From: Candidatus Zixiibacteriota bacterium
GTDB lineage: Bacteria > Zixibacteria > MSB-5A5 > GN15 > FEB-12
DNA: 10,221 bases
Direction: 5' to 3'
Assembly (NCBI GenBank): GCA_029932795.1
Contig: JAOZPL010000042.1
Location: forward strand, 1 to 10,221
The notes under the pieces were generated by a model. The model was not told the origin of the DNA and searched no databases. It was given only the letters and a program-made list of their open reading frames with translations. Shown here piece by piece: positions 1 through 6,705 of this stretch (position 1 is the first letter of the stretch; the number at the start of each line of letters is the position of its first letter). A program made the position numbers and the translations under genes.

Positions 1-1080
1 ATGATTCTCGACGGCACTAACGGGGTGATAATAGTCAATCCGACCGACAGCGAGTGGATTGAATACCATAAGAAGAGAAAGCGGCAGGGTCCGGCGATCA
101 TCGCCAGGATCAAAAAGCTGCCGCAGATACCACCCCGGACGGTCGATGGCGTACCCATACACATCGGGGCCAATCTGGAGTTACCCGGTCCGGTTGATGA
201 AATTCTCTCGGCGCAGAAGATTCCGATCGGTTTGTATCGCACCGAGTTCCTGTATCTGGAGAATGAGCGGTTCCCCGGTGAAGATGCTCAGTACGACTAC
301 TATCTACGGGTTGCCGAGAAGTTCTCGCATAGCCAGGTAACACTTCGCACGTATGACCTAGGTTCCGACAAGACTAGTGCGGACGGTTTCCTTCCCCATG
401 AACAGAACCCGGCGCTCGGCTGGCGGGGAATTCGCTCGATGCTGGACATGGCGAGTGTTTTCAAGACCCAGATCAGGGCGATGTTGCGGGCATCGGTGCT
501 TAACAATCTCAGGATCATGCTGCCGATGATATCCGATTTGAGTGAGTTTGACAGGGCGAAAAAACTGATCTCACAGGCCAAGTTGGACCTGCGCCGGGAG
601 AACATCCCCTTTGATCGCAATGTCCCTATTGGCGTTATGGTAGAGGTACCATCGGCGGCTCTAACCGCTGAACAACTGGCGCGGAAGGCAGATTTCATAT
701 CGATTGGCACCAATGACCTGACCATGTACACGATGTCGGTAGATCGGAATAACGCCCAGGTGGCTAGTCTGTATAACCCCCTGCATCCGTCCGTGTTAAA
801 CCTCATCAAGATGACCGTTGATGCCTGCCGCAAACACAACACCCCGGTCTCTATCTGTGGTGAGGTTGCCGGTGATCTGCTGGCCGTGCCGCTGTTTATT
901 GGTATGGGGGTGACGGAGTTGTCCATGAATCCGGCACGAATTTTTGATGTCTGCCGTCTTGTTAAAAAGGTTGACTCCAACCTGGTGGGGCTCCTGGTCG
1001 GCTCCGTGATGTCCGGTGGATCGGCGTCGCAGGTGAAACGGCTGTTGGAGAACTTCCGAAACACCCTGGAAAAGAAATAG
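1..1080 (+). CDS. ptsI: Phosphoenolpyruvate-protein phosphotransferase (PTS Enzyme I), C-terminal part
   Basis: Enzyme I takes phosphate from phosphoenolpyruvate onto its own histidine and passes it to HPr, the first step of the PTS or of a regulatory phosphorelay in the cytoplasm. The visible 359 residues are the PEP-binding TIM barrel. Against E. coli Enzyme I the key residues fall at a constant offset of 216: R80 (GLYRTEFLY, R296), R116 (LRTYDLGSDK, R332), Mg ligands E215 (MVEVPSAA, E431) and D239 (GTNDL, D455), R249 (R465) and the acid/base C286 (ICGEVAGD, C502). About 216 residues, including the HPr-binding domain and phospho-histidine, must lie upstream, so the ATG at base 1 is an internal methionine and not the start. 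Two conserved positions differ: M242 replaces the usual Gln in GTNDLTQ and S122 replaces Gly in GGDK. Family assignment is firm. Whether it is a sugar-PTS or nitrogen-type (PtsP) enzyme cannot be told without the N-terminus. Confidence 0.94.
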   Translation: MILDGTNGVIIVNPTDSEWIEYHKKRKRQGPAIIARIKKLPQIPPRTVDGVPIHIGANLELPGPVDEILSAQKIPIGLYRTEFLYLENERFPGEDAQYDYYLRVAEKFSHSQVTLRTYDLGSDKTSADGFLPHEQNPALGWRGIRSMLDMASVFKTQIRAMLRASVLNNLRIMLPMISDLSEFDRAKKLISQAKLDLRRENIPFDRNVPIGVMVEVPSAALTAEQLARKADFISIGTNDLTMYTMSVDRNNAQVASLYNPLHPSVLNLIKMTVDACRKHNTPVSICGEVAGDLLAVPLFIGMGVTELSMNPARIFDVCRLVKKVDSNLVGLLVGSVMSGGSASQVKRLLENFRNTLEKK

Positions 1081-1087
1081 CTTTTCG

Positions 1088-2179
1088 ATGACGGAACAGA
1101 TCACATCGGCATACCTTGATAATCCGGAAAAAGTACGTTCGACCGATCCGGAGAACATGTACGATCGGATCTTCCACTTCCCGGAACAGATGTCCGAGGC
1201 ACTCAAGATTGCCAGCAAGTGGAATATCTCCATCGATGATTTCTTCGGGATAAAGAACATTGTCGTGGTGGGGATGGGTGGCTCGGCAATCGGCGGTGAT
1301 CTGGTACGCACGCTGCTGGCTTCGGAGCTTCAGATTCCGTTTCGGATCTGTCGTCATTACCGCTTGCCGGCGTATGTCGACACCAGAACGCTGGTTATTA
1401 CCTCGTCGTATAGCGGTAATACCGAGGAGACACTGGAGGCGGTCACTGAGGCGCTTCAGAGAAAAGCAATGGTTGTTGCCATTACTACCGGCGGTGAGCT
1501 TGGGAACATCGCCATACGTGAAGGTATCCCAACCGTGAAGATTCCGACCGGGTTTCAGCCGCGAGCGGCCCTTGGTTACTCGTGTATCCCGATACTTGTT
1601 CTCCTGGAGAAGCTGGGGCTGGGCAGGAACAGGTCTGTACGGGTCGCGCATGCAGTCACTGGTTTGCAGTCTCTGCGTGGTAAGTATGCCGTGGATGTTC
1701 CGGTACAGAAAAATCCGGCCAAGCAACTGGCCTGTGAGATACACGGCAGAATCCCCATCATTTATTCCGGTCCAACCCTTACCGATGTAGTGGCGGTTCG
1801 CTGGAAAGGTCAGATATGTGAAAACAGTAAAAACATGGCCTTTGCCAACCACTACTCCGAGTTCAATCACAATGAACTGGTTGGCTGGTCGGATAAAATC
1901 GATGCCCACAGGGATCATCTGGTAGTAATTCATATCAAGGATGCCGATGATCACCAGCAGATCAGCCGTCGTATGGAGATTGTCAAGGGAATCATCGAAA
2001 AACAGGGAGTGCCGGTGTTCGAGGTTGAATCAGTCGGGAGCAGTCCGCTTGAGCGGATGTTCAGCCTGATACAGCTTGGTGATTTTGTCTCGTTCTATCT
2101 GGCTGTGCTGAACGAGGTTGACCCGACACCGGTGGAGGCCATTGAGACGCTCAAGAAGGCGCTGGCTGACCAACTGTAA
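1088..2179 (+). CDS. Bifunctional phosphoglucose/phosphomannose isomerase
   Basis: This cytoplasmic enzyme should interconvert glucose-6-phosphate or mannose-6-phosphate with fructose-6-phosphate. The 363-residue length and tandem SIS-domain layout fit the archaeal-type bifunctional family first described from crenarchaea, not the roughly 550-residue classical Pgi. Visible motifs are GMGGSAIGGDL (62-72) and SSYSGNTEET (106-115), which bind the sugar phosphate, QPRAALGYS (157-165) with the expected catalytic R159, E245 in ICENSK, and H261 in EFNHNELVGW. The 16-residue spacing of E245 and H261 matches the Glu203/His219 pair of the Pyrobaculum enzyme. A lysine in the tail EAIETLKK (K356 or K357) is the likely last active-site residue. 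The ATG at 1088 is preferred over an internal ATG at 1157 because the preceding residues resemble the usual family N-terminus. It lies 7 bases behind the Enzyme I stop, so the two are probably co-transcribed; its ribosome binding site is weak. Confidence 0.93.
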   Translation: MTEQITSAYLDNPEKVRSTDPENMYDRIFHFPEQMSEALKIASKWNISIDDFFGIKNIVVVGMGGSAIGGDLVRTLLASELQIPFRICRHYRLPAYVDTRTLVITSSYSGNTEETLEAVTEALQRKAMVVAITTGGELGNIAIREGIPTVKIPTGFQPRAALGYSCIPILVLLEKLGLGRNRSVRVAHAVTGLQSLRGKYAVDVPVQKNPAKQLACEIHGRIPIIYSGPTLTDVVAVRWKGQICENSKNMAFANHYSEFNHNELVGWSDKIDAHRDHLVVIHIKDADDHQQISRRMEIVKGIIEKQGVPVFEVESVGSSPLERMFSLIQLGDFVSFYLAVLNEVDPTPVEAIETLKKALADQL

Positions 2180-2193
2180 TCCATTTTTTAACA

Positions 2194-2400
2194 GTGACTA
2201 TAATTACCAGAGAGACCAGGACAGAAGATCTTGTATCGGCTTACCCCGGGGTGGTGGGCTTCCTGATTGAAGCCGGGCTACCGTGCGTGGTTTGTGGCGA
2301 GCCCTTCTGGGGAACGCTGGCGGAACTGGCGGTTCAGAAGGGGTGGGACGACACGGCCATTGATGCGCTGGTGGAGCGCCTGCGCTCAGAATTCGAATGA
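2194..2400 (+). CDS. DUF1858 domain protein, small CxxC protein
   Basis: This 68-residue soluble protein is almost entirely a DUF1858 domain, a small helical domain also found fused or next to hybrid-cluster and other redox proteins. The pattern is typical: TEDLVSAYPGVVGFLIEAGL, then C31-V-V-C34-G, then an aromatic/Pro turn (EPFWG) and a helical TLAELAVQKGWD. Two cysteines in a CxxC arrangement could form a disulphide or bind metal, but no function is established. GTG at 2194 is the only usable start, because a stop lies in frame at 2167-2169 and no ATG or TTG follows near the N-terminus. No Shine-Dalgarno sequence is visible before it (the upstream bases are CCATTTTTTAACA), so translation may depend on coupling to the isomerase gene 14 bases upstream. 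It is probably the last gene of that operon. Confidence 0.82.
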   Translation: MTIITRETRTEDLVSAYPGVVGFLIEAGLPCVVCGEPFWGTLAELAVQKGWDDTAIDALVERLRSEFE

Positions 2401-2465
2401 TTCTTCTGAATAAATGCTCCATACAGGTGTCTCTCTATTGTTGATTGTTACCAACGCAACTCTGT

Positions 2466-2493
2466 TTGACAAAGCTGACTGAAGACATATATT
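2466..2493 (+). promoter_or_regulatory. Predicted sigma70-like promoter of the membrane cassette
   Basis: A perfect -35 box TTGACA (2466-2471) is followed after 16 bases by TATATT (2488-2493), five of six matches to TATAAT. It lies in the 98-base gap between the DUF1858 gene and the membrane cassette. The expected start of transcription, about 7 bases after the -10 box, falls at about 2500, on the GTG start codon (2499), which would give a leaderless or near-leaderless message. Confidence 0.55.
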
Positions 2494-2498
2494 AGCCT

Positions 2499-3377
2499 GT
2501 GCACAGATTGCCCCTGAAACTCTCGTTAGTAGCTGCTTACAACCTGGTGTTGCTGATACTGGGGTCGGAACCGGCCCTGGCTCAAACAACTGTCGATTCC
2601 GTCTTTCGGTGGGATCGTCTTAACGCCATGATTCTCCTCGTAGTTTTCTCCGTTGTTATTCTACTGTATATCAAGTGGGCCAAGGAAGGCAAGCCGCTTT
2701 TTCTGCGCAAGATTCCCGGCCTGGAGGCGGTTGAGGAAGCGGTTGGCCGAGCCACCGAGATGGGCCGGCCGGTACTGTTCATTCCGGGCATTCAGGAACT
2801 TGATGAGATTGAGACGATTGCCGGCGTCTCCATTCTTGGGCGTGTTGCCAAGATAACAGCCCAGTATGAGACGCCGCTCATGGTACCGGTACGCTATCCG
2901 CTCGTACTTGCCGCGGGACAGGAGGTGGTGGAGCAGGCGTACACGGAAATGGGTAAACACGATGCCTACAGCAAGGACATGGTCCGCTATGTTGCGGGTG
3001 AACAGTTTGCGTTCGCCGCCACTGTCAATGGCATCATGGTGCGTGAGCGGCCGGCGGCCAACATTTTCATGGGGGTTTTCGCTGCCGAATCGCTGCTCCT
3101 GGCCGAGACCGGTAACGCTGCCGGCTCGATTCAGATTGCCGGCACGGCCCGCCCGGAACAACTGCCGTTTTTTATCGCTGCCTGCGACTACACGCTTATG
3201 GGTGAAGAGCTTTATGCTGCTTCTGCCTATTTGTCGCACGAGCCGCTGATGCTGGGCGGTCTGAAGGGACAGGACCTGATCAAAATTCTTATCGTTATCT
3301 TCATTGTCGTCGGTGTGATTCTGGTGACCCTGGGAATCGGCGACACTTTCTATGGCTGGTTTGATCTGGGAAATTAG
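2499..3377 (+). CDS. DUF6754-like membrane protein
   Basis: A 292-residue protein of unknown function. Residues 8-28 form a signal peptide or first helix ending in ALA-Q, residues 44-59 a second helix followed by positive residues (KWAKEGK), and residues 262-281 a third helix near the C-terminus. Between them lies a soluble alpha/beta domain (about 75-250) that by positive-inside reasoning faces the cytoplasm. Its landmarks are GRPVLFIPGIQEL (89-101), ETPLMVPVRYP (124-134), ANIFMGVFAAES (187-198) and GTARPEQLPFFIAACDYTLM (215-234), followed by GEELYAASAYL. This layout resembles DUF6754 proteins of Anaerolineae and other uncultured groups, a recognition from memory. GTG 2499 is the only start, since a TAG lies two codons upstream and the signal-like segment would be lost from the ATG at 2628. 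No Shine-Dalgarno is seen. It is the first gene of a four-gene cassette, 3 bases ahead of the next. Confidence 0.75.
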   Translation: MHRLPLKLSLVAAYNLVLLILGSEPALAQTTVDSVFRWDRLNAMILLVVFSVVILLYIKWAKEGKPLFLRKIPGLEAVEEAVGRATEMGRPVLFIPGIQELDEIETIAGVSILGRVAKITAQYETPLMVPVRYPLVLAAGQEVVEQAYTEMGKHDAYSKDMVRYVAGEQFAFAATVNGIMVRERPAANIFMGVFAAESLLLAETGNAAGSIQIAGTARPEQLPFFIAACDYTLMGEELYAASAYLSHEPLMLGGLKGQDLIKILIVIFIVVGVILVTLGIGDTFYGWFDLGN

Positions 3378-3380
3378 AGC

Positions 3381-4043
3381 ATGCGAAGAGTTGCTCCGGT
3401 TATCATCGCTTTTCTCTCCGGGTTTGTCACGGTCATCTCTTTCTGTTTCAATCCCGACAAAACAGTGTTAGGCGGTATTGAACCCAGAGTTTTGAGCTGG
3501 GTGACAATAGTCGGGGGATTCACGTTGCTTCTGGGAGTGGTATCCATCACCCGTGTCAACTGGCAGGCAGTGCACAGGAAGAAAGAGGGCTGGCCCTACA
3601 AATTCCTGACTCTTGTCGCGATGTATGTGATGGCTGTTCCGGCGATGCTGCCGTCCTCATGGTCTCCACTGTTCGGCGACGCCGAGGGTTCTATTTATGA
3701 CTGGCTGTTTATGCACATTGACGCCCCGATGATGGGGACGATGTTTGCCATGCTGGCGTTTTATATCGCCTCGGCCGCCTACCGTGCTTTTCGCGCGCGT
3801 AATCCTGAATCAACCCTGTTGCTGGCCGCAGCCGTGCTGGTCATGCTCTGGCGGGTGCCGATGGGCGAGGCATTCCTTCGACTCTTTGGCGAGAACGTGC
3901 CCGGATTTATCAATACCTATTTGATGAACGGGGTGAACGCTGCCGTGCAGCGGGGCATTGTGATTGGAGCCGCACTGGGGGCCGCCTCGATGTCGCTGAG
4001 AATAATGCTTGGTATCGAGCGGACCTATATGGGGAAGGGTTAG
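3381..4043 (+). CDS. Polytopic membrane protein of unknown function (cassette gene 2)
   Basis: This 220-residue protein is not recognised. Hydrophobic segments at about 6-22, 38-56, 74-90, 113-135, 144-158 and 190-210 suggest six membrane helices with short loops. A basic loop (residues 64-70, AVHRKKEG) and another (YRAFRARN, 134-141) would face the cytoplasm. Charged or polar residues inside or beside predicted helices include D114 (HIDAPMMG) and the WRVPMGEAF stretch (157-165), which could be functional, though this is a guess. The ATG at 3381 follows the previous stop by 3 bases and has only a weak GAG ribosome site, so translational coupling is likely. There is no transporter or enzyme signature. 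The closest inference is that it is a membrane subunit working with the flanking anchored proteins. Confidence 0.72.
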   Translation: MRRVAPVIIAFLSGFVTVISFCFNPDKTVLGGIEPRVLSWVTIVGGFTLLLGVVSITRVNWQAVHRKKEGWPYKFLTLVAMYVMAVPAMLPSSWSPLFGDAEGSIYDWLFMHIDAPMMGTMFAMLAFYIASAAYRAFRARNPESTLLLAAAVLVMLWRVPMGEAFLRLFGENVPGFINTYLMNGVNAAVQRGIVIGAALGAASMSLRIMLGIERTYMGKG

Positions 4044-4046
4044 GAC

Positions 4047-4883
4047 TTGGGCATCTGGGATAAACTTGAGATGTTCGATCGCCGCTGGATTTACCTGCTG
4101 GTAGCACTGGCTGTCATTTTTCCGCTGATTGTACCGGCCACGTTCAAAGTGCATATCACACCTGAGGCCAGGCAACTCTTCGATGCTATTGAGGCGCTGC
4201 CGGATTCCTCGATCGTTATGCTCACTTTTGATTATTATCCATCGACTCTGGCTGAAACTGAGCCGATCTCAGTCGCGGCGCTGCATCACCTTTTTCGCAA
4301 GGATTGCCGTGTGCTTACGATGACCACGATCCCGCTGGGGGGACCTTCAATTGCTGAGCGCGTCACTCGCGCGCTGGCCAAAGAGCATGGCAAGGTGTAT
4401 GGCGTGGATTATGTCAATCTGGGTTTCAAGTATAACTATGTGGCGGTGCTCAAAGGGATGGGCACATCGATAGAAGCTATCTACCCCATGGACAATTCCA
4501 GTACGCCCCTCTCTGAATTGCCGATGATGGAATCAATCAGGAACTATGACGATATCAGTTTCATCTTTGTCGTATCCGACAACGCCATAGTTGACTACTG
4601 GATCTCGATCGTCAACGCGGAATATGCCACGCCGGTGGGTATCGGTGTGACGGCTGTTTCTGCGCCAAAGTACTACGCGTTCATCTCTTCCGGGCAGGTC
4701 ACGGGGCTTCTGGGCGGTATGAAAGGGGCGGCGGAGTACGAGCGTCTGGTGAAAGCTGAGGGGATGGCGCTCAAGGGTATGGCCATGCAGTCGCTGGTTC
4801 ACCTGTTGATAATAGCGTTGGTCATAATCGGAAATATCGGGTTTTTCGCCAGTCGACGTGCCAGGAGAAGGGCTACGGCATGA
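4047..4883 (+). CDS. Two-helix membrane protein with a large soluble domain (cassette gene 3)
   Basis: A 278-residue protein of unknown function. Helix 1 (about 15-32) is preceded by D-R-R and helix 2 (about 248-268) is followed by an arginine-rich tail (SRRARRR), so both ends should be cytoplasmic and the 210-residue middle should be outside. That middle alternates predicted strands and helices: SSIVMLTFDY (54-63), CRVLTMTTIP (87-96), ISFIFVVSDN (170-179), TPVGIGVTAV (195-204), then APKYYAFISSGQVTGLLGG (206-224) and KGAAEYERL. It reads as a Rossmann-like fold without a nucleotide-binding glycine motif. The TTG start at 4047 follows the previous stop by 3 bases and has GGGAAGGG about 9 bases upstream. 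The C-terminal segment loosely mirrors that of the first cassette protein. It overlaps the next gene by 4 bases. Confidence 0.74.
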   Translation: MGIWDKLEMFDRRWIYLLVALAVIFPLIVPATFKVHITPEARQLFDAIEALPDSSIVMLTFDYYPSTLAETEPISVAALHHLFRKDCRVLTMTTIPLGGPSIAERVTRALAKEHGKVYGVDYVNLGFKYNYVAVLKGMGTSIEAIYPMDNSSTPLSELPMMESIRNYDDISFIFVVSDNAIVDYWISIVNAEYATPVGIGVTAVSAPKYYAFISSGQVTGLLGGMKGAAEYERLVKAEGMALKGMAMQSLVHLLIIALVIIGNIGFFASRRARRRATA

Positions 4884-5515
4884 GCGGGATAGAGATTCTG
4901 CAGATCTGGGTTGCCGCTTTCTTTACGCTGGCGATCTTCTCGTTCCTCTACAAGGACAATCCGTTCTTCAAGCTGGCCGAGCATGTTTTCGCGGGCCTGT
5001 CGGCCGGGTATTATGTAGGACTGGTGTGGAAATCGATCATCCTACAGCAGTTGTGGTACCCGATGATGGCTGGTGAATGGTTATTGGTCTTTCCAGCCAT
5101 GCTGGGTGCTCTTATGTTTGCCCGTCTGGTGCCCAAGATTTCGTGGGTGTCGCGGGTGTCGCTGGCCTTTGTGATGGGTACGACGGCCGGGGTATTCCTT
5201 GTTTCGCAGCTCAACGGCATGATTCTTCCGCAAATGCAGGCCACTATGCTGCCCCTGGTCTTGAGCGAGGGGGCCGGTGCCACGTTGATGGCTCTGGTCA
5301 TGGTGATTGGAGTCATATCAACCCTGATATACTTTTATTTCTCGAAAGAGCACACCGGGGCGCTGGGAGTGACGGCCAAGGTCGGTGTCTGGTTTATCAT
5401 GATTGCCTTCGGTGCGCACTTTGGTTACACGGTCATGGCACGAGTCTCCTTATTGATCGGGCGCGTCAATTTTTTGTATGAAGACTGGCTGGGAACATTC
5501 TTGCTTATTTTTTAA
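4880..5515 (+). CDS. Polytopic membrane protein of unknown function (cassette gene 4)
   Basis: This 211-residue protein is not recognised. Hydrophobic segments at about 6-23, 35-55, 65-82, 92-110, 132-153 and 165-190 suggest about six membrane helices. Conserved-looking patches are FKLAEHVFAGLSAGYYVG (30-47), with a charged Glu-His inside a hydrophobic stretch, and GAHFGYTVMARVSLLIGR (178-195) near the C-terminus, an amphipathic Gly/Arg-rich segment. The start ATG overlaps the previous stop as ATGA (4880-4883), and AGGAG and GAAGGG lie upstream at 4863-4872, so translation is coupled to cassette gene 3. It is the last cassette gene; no convincing terminator hairpin follows, and the next promoter begins only about 10 bases downstream. 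Its pairing with the other six-helix protein suggests a membrane core, which is inference. Confidence 0.74.
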   Translation: MSGIEILQIWVAAFFTLAIFSFLYKDNPFFKLAEHVFAGLSAGYYVGLVWKSIILQQLWYPMMAGEWLLVFPAMLGALMFARLVPKISWVSRVSLAFVMGTTAGVFLVSQLNGMILPQMQATMLPLVLSEGAGATLMALVMVIGVISTLIYFYFSKEHTGALGVTAKVGVWFIMIAFGAHFGYTVMARVSLLIGRVNFLYEDWLGTFLLIF

Positions 5516-5523
5516 GGTTCAGT

Positions 5524-5552
5524 GTGACTTCAAACAGGGGTTTTTGTATAAT
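5524..5552 (+). promoter_or_regulatory. Predicted promoter of the lipoprotein gene
   Basis: A perfect -10 box TATAAT (5547-5552) lies 17 bases after GTGACT (5524-5529), four of six matches to TTGACA. Transcription would begin near 5559, giving a leader of about 35 bases that carries the GGAAAGG ribosome site before the ATG at 5594. It suggests the lipoprotein can be transcribed separately from the membrane cassette. Confidence 0.5.
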
Positions 5553-5593
5553 CGGTCAAAGCCAAGGACATTGTGCGGGAAAGGCAATCAGTG

Positions 5594-6658
5594 ATGTCGT
5601 CAAGATACTTTGGGGTGATCCTTGCCGTAATTCTGTTAGTCGGTTGTGGGTACAATCCGGAGAAACCGGTTTATGATACGGCGAAGAATCCGGATAATTT
5701 CCCCCGGCTGGCGCTGGCGCTGCTGGACAATATCGAAAGCGATCAGCTAACTTCGTTTGAGCAGATCAGCGGGGCGTTTGGTGAGTTATACACCGAGCAC
5801 TCCGAGTTATTGGATAATGATGACTGGAAAAGGGTAATCGATCGGCTGGGGGCTCGGTTTGCCTACAAGGCTGACCAACTGCTGAAGGATGGGCTGAGTA
5901 ACTATACACGGGCGGCAGGGTACTATGTTCTGGCTGCATTCGCCCGACCAAAAGACCGGGCCGCCACTGAGCGAGGCACGCTCTTTTCCACCTGGCTGGA
6001 CGCGGTCAGGGATTCAGAAGTCGCAGCCCTGGTCGACTCGCTTCTGGATGATCCCTCTGTCAACCGACGGCTTGAACTGGCCCGGCGGTTTGTTCTGGCC
6101 GACTCCGTTCATCGGGAATTTGCACGGGAATACCTGATTAGCGAGTTGTTTAGCTCTCGTTTTGGTGATATTGCGTCCGTACAGTGGGATGAGCTGGCAC
6201 TTCCGCAAATAGCTCTGGCTAGTTACATGGGATTGGTTGATCCGCCGCTCGATCGGAAAGCAGTCAGTTTCGGCGACGGTCTGGTCGATCTGATCTGCAC
6301 CGACATTTCACCAATTGATTCCAATGTTTACCTGGCGGCATTCTACTTCTACCCCCACACTCACCTGGAGGTCGACTATACGATTCTTCTCCGGATCGGC
6401 ACGGCGAACGACTCGCTCAAGTCATTTGCCGATCACCTGCGTTTTGTCCCTTTTGATTTTCGGCCGGAAGTCCCTACTTCGCAGTGGAAAGAGGGTGCTG
6501 TCGCGGTCGCTTATCGGACACTCGACTTTCTGGGGTCAATGACGGAGATTTCGGTGGGCCTCATGGACAAGAGCGTCAAGCCGGTGCAGTTTCTCTCGCC
6601 TGTCGGCACTGATGACAAAGCCTATCGTCTGGTGCTTCCGCGGGGGCAGAAGCCATAA
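5594..6658 (+). CDS. Predicted lipoprotein of unknown function
   Basis: A 354-residue protein with a clear lipoprotein signal: a short basic N-terminus (MSSRYFG), a hydrophobic core, and the lipobox L-V-G-C with C18 as the lipidated residue. Gly at +2 gives no inner-membrane retention signal of the Asp type, so the outer membrane is likely if the cell has one. Residues 35-215 are mainly helical and rich in charged residues. Residues 243-350 look like beta strands (VYLAAFYFYPHTHLEVDYTI, FVPFDFRPEVPTSQWKEGAV) and may form a beta sandwich. No known domain is recognised. ATG 5594 is chosen because GGAAAGG sits 9 bases upstream and it gives a normal-length signal peptide; an in-frame GTG at 5573 would add seven residues (MRERQSV) and has only AAGGA with a 4-base spacing. 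A promoter lies before it and a short hairpin after it. Confidence 0.78.
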   Translation: MSSRYFGVILAVILLVGCGYNPEKPVYDTAKNPDNFPRLALALLDNIESDQLTSFEQISGAFGELYTEHSELLDNDDWKRVIDRLGARFAYKADQLLKDGLSNYTRAAGYYVLAAFARPKDRAATERGTLFSTWLDAVRDSEVAALVDSLLDDPSVNRRLELARRFVLADSVHREFAREYLISELFSSRFGDIASVQWDELALPQIALASYMGLVDPPLDRKAVSFGDGLVDLICTDISPIDSNVYLAAFYFYPHTHLEVDYTILLRIGTANDSLKSFADHLRFVPFDFRPEVPTSQWKEGAVAVAYRTLDFLGSMTEISVGLMDKSVKPVQFLSPVGTDDKAYRLVLPRGQKP

Positions 6659-6659
6659 G

Positions 6660-6678
6660 CAGGACATCGTCCTGTTTT
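6660..6678 (+). terminator. Candidate rho-independent terminator
   Basis: A perfect 6-base stem, CAGGAC (6660-6665) and GTCCTG (6669-6674), encloses the loop ATC and is followed by TTTT (6675-6678). It begins just after the lipoprotein stop codon. The stem and T-run are short, so termination may be inefficient. Confidence 0.5.
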
Positions 6679-6705
6679 CCTGCCTCTCACATTCATAATT
6701 TGAGC

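Noticed and set aside
1..3. ATG at the first base as a start codon for Enzyme I
   Set aside because: Alignment at a constant offset of 216 to E. coli Enzyme I shows the N-terminal domain and phospho-histidine lie upstream, so this Met is internal.
1069..1086. Inverted repeat GAAAAG / CTTTTC with a 6-base loop around the Enzyme I stop codon
   Set aside because: The stem is nearly all A-T, has no T-run behind it and lies against the next start codon; probably chance in an AAAG-rich 3' end.
300..1954. Long open frames on the - strand (300-1064 and 962-1954) opposite Enzyme I and the isomerase
   Set aside because: Their translations are low-complexity, Arg/Pro/His-rich and match no family, while the + strand frames carry full catalytic motifs. 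They are shadows of codon bias.
2199..2204. Perfect TATAAT hexamer
   Set aside because: It lies inside the DUF1858 coding start (GTG at 2194), has no -35 box at the right distance, and would start transcripts inside the gene.
2386..2409. Inverted repeat TCAGAA / TTCTGA across the DUF1858 stop codon
   Set aside because: The stem is 6 bases with a 12-base loop and no T-run follows, so it is not a convincing terminator.
5573..5593. GTG at 5573 as the start of the lipoprotein
   Set aside because: It is possible, but its ribosome site spacing is only 4 bases, while the ATG at 5594 has GGAAAGG 9 bases upstream and gives a standard lipoprotein signal peptide.
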